Source of the DNA: Calycina herbarum
Lineage: Eukaryota > Ascomycota > Leotiomycetes > Helotiales > Pezizellaceae
Length of the DNA stretch: 64,000 bases
Assembly: GCA_001414485.1 (NCBI GenBank)
Contig: LLEY01000062.1
Coordinates: 274,395 to 338,394, forward strand
Direction of reading: 5' to 3'
The translations under genes were made by a program, and so were the position numbers. Below, piece by piece: positions 22,519 through 33,958 of this stretch. Below the pieces are notes generated by a model, which saw nothing but the letters and a program-made list of their open reading frames with translations, made no database searches and had not been told where the DNA came from. Position 1 is the first letter of the stretch; every line of letters begins with the position of its first letter.

Positions 22519-23181
22519 ATTCAATTATTACAATAAGCAATCGTACGTAGGTACCTTGGAGAATTCAAGAGGTGCCATCAACAGGAGCTTCGCTAGTGGG
22601 GGAGACCATCGGTTGAGTTGCTGGAAGACGCGCCGAAGCACTAAGCTATACTCCCGGATTAAAGTCGGCCCGGTACAGCTATAAATGCAGCCCCCCTGCT
22701 TGTAGCCGCGGTTCTCATGATGGCCCCTGATAGATCACTTTAGTAGACTCGAAGTAGAGTTCCTCCACACTGCGTTGAAATGCAATTGCTTTCTCATTCC
22801 ACAAATCAAATAGCAGATTTTAATAATTGAGTTTTTCAATTGTAAAAAAAAACAAATGCAATAATCAGGGGTGTGGCGGTGCAGTGGCGCAAAAGACAGG
22901 TTCCAAAAATTCCCTGCAGACAGACGCGATTAATGGCCGCGTCCAATGGCCCTGACCACCGCACAATTTGCAAGCCGCAACCTACCACTTCACTTCCATT
23001 TGAATTATAGAAAGACGTCGTTTACTTTCTCTCTTTCTCTCTGCAACTCCGCCGAGTATCGATCTCACCTTTCCTTCATGGACTCTCCTTAATCGCCTTT
23101 GCTCCTTGCACGACGTTTCCCGAGGGCTTGCGAAACCTACATTCCTCAGCTTCTTACCAAGCGCAAGCGCAAGCTCCCTCG
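22519..23181. promoter_or_regulatory. Shared bidirectional promoter region of the two chromatin genes
   Basis: These 663 nt separate the start codons of the Clr2-like gene (minus) and the SNF2/PHD gene (plus). The right end (23010-23060) is CTTTCTCTCT-rich, typical of fungal leader regions. It contains a four-codon upstream frame at 23078-23092. No other gene fits. Confidence 0.55.
23078..23092 (+). other. Short upstream open reading frame (4 codons plus stop)
   Basis: ATG GAC TCT CCT TAA lies 90 nt upstream of the SNF2 gene ATG, within the likely 5' leader. If transcribed, it could lower translation of the main frame. Presence in the mRNA is inferred only. Confidence 0.3.
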
Positions 23182-26100
23182 ATGGATCCCCACGCTCCCT
23201 CTCCCTTGCATTTCACAATGGACGCCCCGAACTCACCACTACCACCGGTGGCACTTGGCGCAAACGAAGAGACTCCAGCTGCCATCCCGATCTCTCCTCA
23301 ATCCGCCACCTCCTCACAAACTCCTCGTCGAAGTGCCGCCTCCAGCCTTCTTGCGAAATACCTCCCAGGCGCATCCATAGATCACAAGAAGGATAGCCAG
23401 AAAGGTGACTCTCCTTTGACACAAAGATCGAGACCCTCGGTATCATACCCAGATCCAGAGATGTCGCCCATGAACCGATCTTTCGACACTCCCCCACAAC
23501 CTCAATATGTTGTCCCAGCTACTGCCGCTGCTGCAAAGGAGGAAGATGACGAGAATATCGAATACACAACCCCCGGTCGTCGTCGTCTACGAGTTCGAAA
23601 GCCCAATATGTCTCTCAAAGCTCTAGAGAATATCGAGACCCCGCGCAATAATCGAACGCAAACAAAAAATACCCCTAAGAATGCGATTGCAGATCTAATT
23701 GGTGTCAATTCATTCAATATCACACCGACTGTCAGTCAGAGGGTAGCCATTCGGCAGGAAATTGCTAGCAAGACTGCTGCAAAGAGAAATAGGTTCTTCG
23801 TGGAGAAAAAGGACTTTTTGCTTCCATTACTACCACCTCACAACTATGTTCGAAAGCTGGTTGAGAAGCATGATCAGCTCTCCTCAGAGGAGTTGGAAAA
23901 GCTTCCTACAATCACCCCATACCAGGAGATTGTCAATCAGCCTAAGGGCGTCACGGCGACAATGAAGCCTTATCAGCTGTCAGGCCTCAGCTTCATGGTC
24001 TATCTTCACCAGAACGGTCTATCTGGAATCCTCGGAGATGAAATGGGTCTGGGCAAGACTCTACAAACCTTGTCACTCATACAATATTTGAAGGAGAACG
24101 ACCCTAAGGCTGGAACAGGTAGATTGCAAAGACCATTTCTAGTCGTTTGTCCTCTCTCCGTTTTGAGCAGTTGGATGGCCGAGGCAAGGAAATGGACACC
24201 AGGTCTCAAGGTCGTCAGATTCCATGGACCGATCAACGAGCGCAACAAGTTGAAGAAGATAGTCATGGGTGAGATCGACATGTTTGGAAATATGACTGCA
24301 CAGGCGAAGGCGAAATTCAAGTCGAGACGAAACGCTGCCGGAAAACAAGTTGTTTTGCTAGATACCGACTCCGAGGATGAAGACGATATTGGTGTTGACT
24401 TAGTGGTTACAACATATGACTGCTTTCGTATCGAGCAATCTTGGTTCAAGAAGGCATTCGTTTGGCGTTACGCTGTATTGGACGAAGGTCATACGGTCAA
24501 AAACCACCAAAGTCTTGTTTCAAAGTCTTTACAGGGCTTGAAGGCAGAGTACCGATTGATCTTGACGGGAACTCCGCTTCAGAACAACTTGTCCGAGCTT
24601 TGGAGTCTTTTGCACTGGCTCTACCCAGAAGTCTTTGGCGAAAATACAAATGAGCTCTTTGATAACTCCTTCAACTTGTCCAAGGGTCACTATCTCAACA
24701 CGGTTCTTGATAGTTCCAGACACTTGTTGGAGCTGATCATGCTACGACGAATGAAAACTTCACCTGGAGTCGACCTAAATCTTCCACCAAAGACTGAAGT
24801 CTTGTTGTTTGTGCCCTTGAGTCCTATGCAGCGCTTTTGGTACGAACGCATGATCACCAAAGCCGACCAAGGTCTTCTAGACGAGCTTTTCAAGGGGATG
24901 AAGGAAAAGGAAGCCGATGCCTTGAAGGCTTCGTCTGACGATGAGATTCGCGATGCCGAAGTCATGAAGATGGAGGAAAATGCACTGAAAGTGTTTGAAA
25001 ATGCTGATATGGTGGGCACGGATGCATGGAAGGAGACGAAGGATATTCTTGAAAAGACTGTCCAGCGAGAAGCTGAAGTTCAAGGAGAAGGAAAAAGCAA
25101 GTCTGCATGGCAAAAGCTGATGAACCTCTTGATGCAACTCCGCAAAGTCTGCAACCACCCATATCAAATATCACACGCCGAGCCTGACCCATATCACGCC
25201 GGAGATCATGTTATTCATGCTTCAGGAAAATTCATTGTTCTGGAAAAGCTTTTGAATGAGTTGGTTGTGAAGCAAAAGAAGAAGATTTTGATATTCTCGG
25301 GATTCACAAAGATGTTGGACTTGGTTGAAGAACTGTTATTGCTTAGGGGAGGAGATGGTTCAAATTATCGTTCTGTTCGAATCGATGGGTCTACTGCTCG
25401 AGCACGTCGAAATCTCGGCATTCGAATGTTCAACGATCTGACCAGTGACTACAGAGTAATGTTGATTTCTACTCGTGCTGGTGGTTTGGGTATCAATTTG
25501 GCAACCGCTTCCGATGTCGTACTTCTTGACCAAGACTGGAATCCACAAATCACCCTACAGGCCGAGGCCAGAGCCCACAGAATTGGACAGAAGAACCCTG
25601 TCACAATCTATAAACTTGTCTCGCAAGGCACAGTCGAAGAGCAAATGATGGGCCGTATTCAGAAGAAACTTTACCTGTCTGCAAAGGTGACTGAGGCGAT
25701 GCAGGATATCCATACTAAATTTGGTGGTGGTGGAAAGAAAAAGAAGGGGAGACCTGGAGCAGCCGAAGTCGATGACAACATGCCTCAATTGAGCACAGGA
25801 CAGCTTATGACTTTGGTACGACGTGGTGCTTCTGCAATTTCCCGACCAGAAATTGATGTCAACGAGATGCTCAGCTGGTATGTCAAAATATAGATTATAG
25901 TATCTGGCTGTTTACTAACGCGCTTATAGGGATTGGGATACCACCGTGTTAAAATGTAAAGATCAGCCTGCTGATTTTAACGTCAAGAAAGATGCGATTC
26001 CAGATGCCAAGATCGATGAAGAGGCCGAGCGAAAATGGTTGACTGAGATGGAGCGGGTCGAGTCTTCCGTCTTTGCTGGAAAGAAATTGGCTCGTACCAA

Positions 26101-26899
26101 GTACAGCTCTAACAAAGATATCTCGCAAGAATTTGACAGAGCAGAGCGCCGGAAAGACAAGAATACCACCGTCATGGTCGATGGCTTTGCTGTTTCCAAG
26201 GAGTCGATGAACTGCAAACAATGGGAAGCTGTGCCAACAATGGGCGACAAGAACCCTATTTACAAGGAGCAAAAGCGCGAAAAGAAGGCCCCAGTTGAAC
26301 CACAAAGTCACTGCCAAGTCTGCACTGACGGAGGAGAATTGCACTGCTGTCAGCTATGTCCTCGTGCATACCATCTTGGATGCCTTGACAAGGAGTTCCA
26401 ACAAAAGGCGAAGGGCTGGCAATTTAACTGCCCCCAACACCAATGTTTCGATTGCACGCAAAAGACAACTGACGCAGGCGGGATGTTGTATCGCTGTCGC
26501 TGGTGTGAGCATGCATATTGCGAGGACTGCGTTGACTTCGACAATACGACACTCATTGGCGACAACCTTCCGGAGTATGAGCTTCTCAATTATCCCGAGA
26601 TGACCCAAGCCTTCTATATTCAATGCGCAGCTTGCACGAATCACTTCAAGGACCACTCTGGGGACAAAGCTCTCTGTGACGAGATTGCTGAAAGAATTCT
26701 GGTCGATTATGAAAACAAGTTTGGCGGGGAAAGAGACTCGAGTGCAGGTCCTGGATCATTGACCGATGCTACCACCGAGAGTAACGGCATCAACACGCCC
26801 ATTACGATCGATGATGATGTTATTGTTGTGGCCACTAAAAAGCGAAAGATGACGACGCAGATGGGTGGTGGTTCTTTCAAAAGAGAGAAGATTCGTTAA
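23182..26899 (+). CDS. SNF2-family chromatin-remodelling ATPase with C-terminal PHD finger
   Basis: Exons are 23182-25877 and 25930-26899 (1221 aa), joined over a 52-nt intron. The start is the first in-frame ATG (MDPHAPSP). The N-terminal 200 residues are disordered and Ser/Pro-rich. The SNF2 ATPase follows: DEMGLGKT (about residue 285), box II as DEGH (about 433), LTGTPLQNN, STRAGGLGINL and ARAHRIGQ (about 795). A charged insertion of about 110 residues separates the two lobes. The C-terminal part has a PHD-type zinc module with CQVCTDGGELHCCQLC, AYHLGC and CRWCEHAYCEDC (about 1026-1120) and a late basic KKRK. It should slide or evict nucleosomes in the nucleus; the PHD finger suggests histone-tail reading. 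It is not a clear match to ISWI, CHD or LSH from sequence alone. Shares its promoter with the Clr2-like gene. Confidence 0.9.
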
Positions 26900-27920
26900 A
26901 CGTCACTTGGTTGTTTCGTGTTAAGATATATGAGATATGGCGTTCTTTGTGCTTTTAGAGTGAGCGGAACGGGATATTTTTCGATTCGATAACTTGCTGT
27001 ATTCTTTTTTGCTGTTTTCAGGCAGGCGTTTTTCGCAGGATAGCGAATGTTATACCACCCCAGGAACTTGTTGTTGCTTGTGTAAAGATGGAGGGATGGT
27101 GTATTGCTCTGGGAATAAATTGGGAGCGAGCTCAAATGAATGAGGCAGGAAATGTGTGCTCTTTATGAACTCTTCTTTTTTTTCATTCTGCCTGGTTGGC
27201 GGAATGGAAGGATGTATTAATTGTGGTACATAGATGCGAGAAAGATTTCGATGGAGTCCAAACTCCGTAATATGATACGTTATAATGGTAGAAAAATGTA
27301 ATGCTATTTTCGAATTTATCTGCCTGTTTCCGCTTGTGAATTACCCTCTTCTTTTGCCAAGTGGCTGGCGTCTTTGACACGGGGTCTTGTTTTACTTCTT
27401 CTTGTTTTCTACTCATGCTAAATCTCGCAATGTTGAATTTTCCGAACCGCATCCGCCTAGGCAGTTGCAGCACTCGCTTAACCCCCCATTTTACGAGAAT
27501 TGGTTAGCGCGATCTCAAATACGAGAGAGGGTTAGCGTTGAGAATATCCGGACATCCTTGGGTACCGACCACACCAATGACCCTCTGGAATGATGATGAT
27601 TTGATAATATTACTATTTAGAGACTGATGGCTGATTGCTGATGGCTGATGGCTGATGGTTGTGATAGGCGTAGAAAGCGGACTTAGGGGTAAATTCCGAT
27701 GTTGGATGTTGAGATGGTTAGGAGGGAGAGGCAGTGGAGCGGTGGAATAGTGAGTAGAAAGTATATAAGTGTACATCAGTCTTTCTTCTTTCTCTTTCAA
27801 ATCGTTTTGGGTTTTGGTTTTCTTCTTACATATTGAATATCTCGAGGATATCATCTCGACACACTCTCATAACCCAACACGATCTTCTTTCCCATTCATC
27901 ACACTTCGCACATCTCGAAA
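26900..27920. other. Intergenic region, 1 kb
   Basis: No gene is supported. It holds the 3' end of the SNF2 gene and the promoter of the next gene. Around 27620-27660 a 7-8 nt unit (GCTGATG) is tandemly repeated about five times. Confidence 0.5.
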
Positions 27921-29078
27921 ATGGGCAAAACAATCCCCCTCTCCCAAATCCACTCTCTAAACCAAACAGCCATACCCTCCCAACCCCTCGTCGCAGTTTT
28001 CATAGGCGGGACCCACGGAATTGGCTCCTATGGCTTACTAGCCCTGGCCTCACATCACGGGACTTTGGATGATGGTTCAGGTTTACGTATTTACCTTGTA
28101 GGAAGAACGGAAGAGAAAGTAGAAGCTATTTTCGAAGAGGCGAGGAAGAGGGCTCCGAAGGGTGATTTCAGATTTGTGTTGTGTAAGGATGCGAGTTTGT
28201 TGAGAGAGGTGGATGTAGCTTGTGGGGAGATTTTGAGGAGGGAAAAAGAGGAAGGGGGAGGGAGAGTGGACTTTTTGTGTCAGAGTCAGGCTATTTTTTG
28301 TTTGACTAAGGGGCGGCAGGGTGAGTTTCATCTTCTATTTACCTTGTCGTATGAAGACTAACAGTATCCCACAGAAACAAAAGAAGGTCTAGACACCTTC
28401 CTCTCTTTAGTTTACTACTCCCGCATCCGCTTTATCTACAACCTCCTCCCCCTCCTCCTCGCCTCTCCCCTCCCCTCTGGCGCTCTCATCCTCTCAGTCT
28501 TCGCCCCCGAACAGAGAACCACATTCTTCCAAGACGACCTAACTCTCCGCGACCCAAAACATTATGGTTTCATAAATGTAGGCTCCCACGCTGACCATTT
28601 AAAAACTTTCTTCTTCGAGGAACTGGCGAAACAGCACGAGGGGAAACTAAGATGTATACATTACTTTCCTGGCTTGGTGTTGGATGCGTCTCCTGGGGTA
28701 TGGGGGAATGATGATTTGCCTCTGTGGATGAAAGTCGCGCTTCCTGTGTTGAAACCGTTACTGAAATTTGGTCCTACCAGTTTGGGGTGGGCGGAATGTG
28801 GGGAGAGGGTGGTTTTTCATTTTAGTGGTGCGAGTAGGTGGCCTGCTAGGGGGAAGGTGGTTGAAGGGAAGAATGAAGGGGAGGGTTTGGAGGCTGCGGT
28901 TGGGAGTGATGGTGTTGTTGGGGGCGGTGCTTATAAGGGGAATTGGAATGGGGAGGTGGTGCCTACTTCGAAGAAGATTGATGATTTGAGGAAGGAGGGG
29001 TGGGGGAAGAAGGCTTGGGATCATACTATGGGGGTGTTTGAGGTTATTAAGAGGGGCGAGGTCTATACTGGTTGTTAG
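27921..29078 (+). CDS. Atypical short-chain dehydrogenase/reductase-like protein
   Basis: Exons are 27921-28320 and 28375-29078 (367 aa), with a 54-nt intron. The nucleotide-binding loop is GGTHGIG near residue 30, followed by LVGRTEEK after strand 2 and a CKDASLL in place of the usual acidic motif. The NAG motif is changed to CQSQA. I do not find the usual YxxxK; the matching helix reads SHADHLKTFFFEEL. Fungal atypical SDRs, often near secondary-metabolism genes, show this kind of change. It may be a non-classical enzyme or a non-catalytic relative. The C-terminal 80 residues are Gly/Lys-rich and end VITRG-like (EVIKRGEVYTGC). No clear partners nearby. Confidence 0.75.
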
Positions 29079-29833
29079 CCGTCGTTTTGAATTGCGAATC
29101 TTGGATTTGGTATGCTTTATTCACTAATCGGGGAATTAGCCAATCACGTTGCTACTTTATAGTGTTAAGTAGAGAGTCTAGTAACTTATGTTAGTATATT
29201 ATATTATTTTAAAATGTTTAGATTAATTAAGTTAATTAGCTAAAGTCTTTGGTATTTTAAGGGTATAAAGTATTAGGTACTTATCCGATAATCATCTATT
29301 TAATTTGGATATTCTAGACAGTTTAGAAGACTTAAGTTATTTCATTAAACTATAAAGATTAATAATCGCGAGTTAAGGGTATGATAAGTAAAGCAGCCAA
29401 ATCGAACAGTTTTCAGTATAGTATAAGGTTGTCACTTTCTATGTTTATTTCGTTTGCCGCGTCCATAACGAACCCTTCTGATTTCGTTTCTTTTAGATGG
29501 GAAGAGACGCTTTTCAATATTCATTTGTGGAATGATGAACTCAGCTAGAAATCATCAATGTAAAAACATCACAACATCACGCAGAGACCACAACCCAAAG
29601 TCAGTCCTCAAGTAAAGCGGAAAATGAACCATCGCATTTTATCAGCTAGACAATTGCCTAACTAGGTAGAAAGTAAGAAAAGTTATTAGAGCACGCCTAA
29701 GCAGGCGTACATGAAAAAGCAAACAAAGCCATGAGCTAAACACCTCGCTGGCTGAAACGGATCACTCATCTAAAATTTTCCCTCAAAAGCAACGGTCACC
29801 AACACTCATCTCAATCCCCGTATCCCCTTTCAA
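29079..29833. other. Intergenic region between converging genes, AT-rich
   Basis: From 29150 to 29400 the sequence is strongly AT-rich with many TTAA and TTAG steps. No gene is supported. Confidence 0.5.
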
Positions 29834-32800
29834 TCAACGACAGGCTCTGCCCTTTCCCTTCCCCTTAGCAGCCGGACTATTGAGAGTTGGGTACTCATCC
29901 TCACCACCTTCCTCTCTTCCCTCAACCTCTACACCCCGACTTCTCGCCTCGGCCAAACTCAACTGGAGAGCAAAATCCAAATCAGCCTCAACCGGTGTAG
30001 TGATTTTAGATCTCGCCTTGCCACGAGTCTTACTACCCGAAGGCGATGAAGAAGGAGAACGACGAGTCTTCTTGGCTTTGTAGGTGATGGGGATCTCGTA
30101 CCCACCAGAACCAGAGGCTCGAGGCGGGCTTCCACCCTCATCCACGCCATCCAGGAGGGAGAGGCGAATTGCTTCTTCGATATCTTGTTCAAGCTCGTCG
30201 TCATTTTTCAATTTCGGGGGCACGTTCGTTCGTCCAACGACGCTTCCTTCAGGGGTGATGGTTTCACTGCTGCTCCAGACGGTCTGTTGGTTCGCATAGG
30301 TGTCGTCATCGGAAATGTAGCCAGCATCACTAGTACTGACACGATGTTCTTGTTCCTTTTGAAACGCCTCTGCGGAAACCATTTCTGCATACCGGATGGC
30401 CTCTTCTTCGCTGAGTCCTCCCAAACCTACACCGAATCTGCCAGCAAGTCGAGCTTCTTCTCTGGAACGCCTAAGCTTTTCCTTCTTGAGTTCCTCCTGT
30501 TCGGTAGCAATATAGTCCATGAGAGCACCTCTACCAGTGTTGGTGAAGCGATCAGGACCGGAATTGCTACCACGCTCATTCGATCGGCGGAGACGTCGTT
30601 TCTTGCTTTGATATTGATCCGCTGCAGAGGAGCTGTAAGACCAGTAACGAAGATGGGTTCCCAAAGAAACCATTCCACGCAATACGGTTGGATCTGGATC
30701 GATAGCAATTGCTCCAGCGGCGTAGAGGTTGATACCAACACCCAGTGTTGATGCCTCGGCTTGAACTAGGCGACGTCGGGCACGAGAAGAGAATCTTGAG
30801 TTGAGCGTCCTAACAGGCTGCATATTCGAGGCCAAAGGATCCCAAGTTTGGACGAGGCCATCATTGCCACCGTGAACAAGATAAAGTGCAGAAAGAGCAA
30901 GGCATGATATTTGTGGCGAGTCTGTGTAAACAGTCCGAAGTGGCTGCAATTCATTGACCATAGCAGAATTTGCAGACTGAGGGCCTCTCATATTCCACAA
31001 TTGAACAACACCTGTTTTAGTTCCAACAGCCAAGAAACGTGCTCTATGACCTGGTATTTGAGCTCCTCCAGCCTCAGAATACCCTGGTGTGCCAAATGGA
31101 GACGAGAATTCGGAATTGCCGTTAACAGTTCGGAGCGGATCTTCATCAACAGTCACCATAGCATAGGTAGACATATCAATTGCGCTTGCTGTGATTTCTT
31201 CCCTAGGATGGTTCCTCAACGAGAAGGTGGTAGTCCGCCATTCTTCGATAAGATTTGTCGAAGCCATACGAGAAGACGGCGTGCTAGGAATCGAAGGCGT
31301 GCTAACCGGACTTGACATAGAGCTGGCGAATGCGGAACTCCTTTGGGATATATCAGGCGATGAGATCCTTGGAGGGGTAATCATATTGCCACCACCAAAG
31401 AGAGAAGCCATGCTGAGATTCTTGCCGGGACTCGGAGGAGTCTTTGGCTCAGGATATGCTGCAAGAGAAGCTTGCTCTGTTGACCATCGTGTGAATCTCT
31501 TAATCTCCGGAGTATGACCTTCCTCAATACCGCAATTGATGACCACAATCGCCTCTCCAGCGCCTTTGCCATCATCACCTGTAAAATCGACTTCGAGTCT
31601 TCTACACATATCCCAACCATGGCAGATTTTACGATAATGCGATGGGCGATAAGCCAGGTATTTTTCAATTTCAAGTGTCTCTGCGATGACTTGTGCTTTA
31701 GAAAGACGCATGGATTTGGATGATGACCTCGGTGAGTAGCTACCAGGTATCTCAGACACATCGTATGGGTCCTCTCTCGCAACACGGCGAGATGGTTCAA
31801 CGAGATTCCAATAAGCAGAACGCCCAGTGGCCCACGCATGCCTACCACCACTGTTCTCCTCGACCTTGGCATCAAGAAGATGTGATTTCAATGGCTTGGT
31901 GAGGTAGAATACCTCGCCCAAAGCATTCAAGGCGACCGCCCAAATACGCCCAGATAGCTTGCGCCTTGGGCTGTAAGAGTCGTCAACTTTGATGGAGATG
32001 ATTGGTACACCAGGGCTAAGTACCCATTTGGCTGTTATTTGACCCTTTGGAATGCGTCGTCCATGAGGCGTGTCAGCACCAAGAGAATATGCAGTAACAA
32101 CTCCCAAAGTAGAACCCGTAAATATACCAACGAGGCCATCAGTACACATAGGGACGTCGCCTGATTTAGCGATCCAAACGGCGGAAATAGCCTCGATCAT
32201 TGATGGGATGGTGGGGATTCCACGTTTGTGGTCGATGATATCGTTTGGTTGACAGATGAAACGACCACGCATTTCTTCTGAGGATCTGAAGTACGTTTGT
32301 CCGCCAGGAAAACCTTCACCATAGATCATACCAAAGGGTTGGCTGACGTCCATCGAGTTTGGAAGTCCTGCAGGACCATCACCAAGGCCATATTGTTCAT
32401 CTCCAACAAACAAATCAGGGAATTGAGGCAAAGCTTGCGGATCAGAAAGTCCCCAATTGTCAATCTTGCCAATGTTTGGATCGCTAGTACATGCAGTCCC
32501 AGTCTCATCAGTACCATGAATAAAACGTGGTGATTTCCGGCCATTGTTCCAGATTGCGTGTATGTGGTTGACGGTGGCAAAGAGTTGAGAGCTATAGGTC
32601 ACCACCGCATTGGCATTATTGGCAGCACTATTGGAACGCGAAGAAGCACCATGGCCAGGGGCAATTTGAGCAGGCTTGCCGCGTGCCAAACTTCTCAAAA
32701 GCCGTGTGCGCAAAATGTATTCACTTCTCCAAGATGCTAGTCCGGTCAACCGAGTGAAGACTCGTTGTTCAGAACGCAGTTGTTCCCGAGGCTCCAAATC

Positions 32801-33471
32801 AGAACCGCCACAATTGGCCAGTCCATCCAAAGCATCTTGACCAGGAAAGAATCGAGAAAAGGCAATGCGCCAGGCATGGGGTGTTGTAACGAGGCTGTAG
32901 AATCTCCGGGAGACCATGGAAACCGCAGAAAGAGAGGCTGCTGGCAGATGCGACAAAATATGGGTGAGAACCTCTGTTGATAATTAGCATGTGAGTTTAT
33001 GTATTGTATGCAAAAGATTGTGAGGGGGAGTTATCTGCCAGTTATCTGCCAGGCGGAGGGAGACTAACCATTAGGAAACTGGTCAAGTTGTGGTCCATCC
33101 AATTGATTGCCCTTCTTCTTCACGACCTTGAAACCAGGTCCCTCAATTTGTTTTCTTGGTGGCGAAGGTGATAGAGCGTTTTCGTACTCGGAGATTTGTT
33201 GATATGATGGCTTGGGCCTATCTTCACTCTTATCGCTCAGCTTCAATCGCCTGAATTCATCTTGCACATTCGCGTCAGCAACGCTGGACGACGCGCCGCC
33301 ATTGTCTGCAGATCGTGGGCTTGAAGAACTAGTACGCTCCTCGGGTTGAGGGTCGCGCAGGTCTGCGGAATGCAGGTCTTGGTGAATGATGCCATATTGG
33401 GAGGTGTTGGAGGGTTCTGTGGTGTTTGCTGTGGTGGAAATGGGGGATATTTCGATTGGCTCTGATTGCAT
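29834..33471 (-). CDS. F-box/WD40-type/UIM protein, Ufo1-like ubiquitin ligase adaptor
   Basis: Exons are complement(33069-33471) and complement(29834-32973), 1180 aa; the 95-nt intron falls inside the F-box. The F-box is LDQFPNEVLTHILSHLPAAS near residues 129-165. WD40-like segments follow, for example ARFLAVGTKTGVVQLWNM and LVHGGNDGLVQTWDP. The C-terminus carries two ubiquitin-interacting motifs: EEAIRLSLLDG (about 1060) and LDFALQLSLAEARS (about 1130). F-box plus WD40 plus UIMs is the architecture of yeast Ufo1, an SCF adaptor for degrading Ho endonuclease and Rad30. It should recruit substrates to Skp1-Cul1. An upstream overlapping ATG frame starts at 33655 and could add an N-terminal exon; I used the ATG at 33471. 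A Ser/Pro-rich N-terminus precedes the F-box. Confidence 0.85.
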
Positions 33472-33958
33472 AAAACTGGGTTACGGGAACTTGGATTTGG
33501 AAGTTGACTGAGCCAGTGATCTCTGGGTCAGCCTGAAAGTGTAGATTGGAATTTGAGAGGGATTCGGGTTCGGGTTCGGTTTCGACGTGGTCGTGTTGTT
33601 GATCTCGTGAAGTCTTTTTCGGTGACGTGAGGACAAGGAAATTATCACGACTCATCGGGGATTAGCTTAGCTTAGCGGGAAGTTCTCACTCTCAGCCCTT
33701 TCGGGATTAGCCGAGCTGACTTGGGAGCCCCTGAGCTGAATGGGAATAATCATAACGGATTCACATCCTTCACAATTTTCCTAAATGAATTCATTTAACT
33801 CGAATCTTTCAGTCTCATTTTCGTCGCCCCGTCATGGCTCGTCTATATACACTACTATTACAAACTTCTCATCACAAAAATGCTCATAAAAGCCAATTTT
33901 CCCGGGTATATGCATAAAAGATCCTGTGAACGCCAACCCAATTTTAGTCCCCAGAAAT
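33472..33958. other. Intergenic region, 0.5 kb
   Basis: This holds the promoter of the F-box gene and the 3' end of the cell wall gene, both on minus, one upstream of the other. A minus-strand frame with ATG at 33655 (begins MSRDNFLVL) overlaps the start of the F-box gene in another frame and might be an alternative first exon or an upstream frame. Confidence 0.45.

Noticed and set aside
33329..33655. A separate small gene overlapping the F-box gene start.
   Set aside because: It overlaps the F-box exon 1 in another frame; at most it is an alternative first exon or upstream frame, so it is not called as its own gene.
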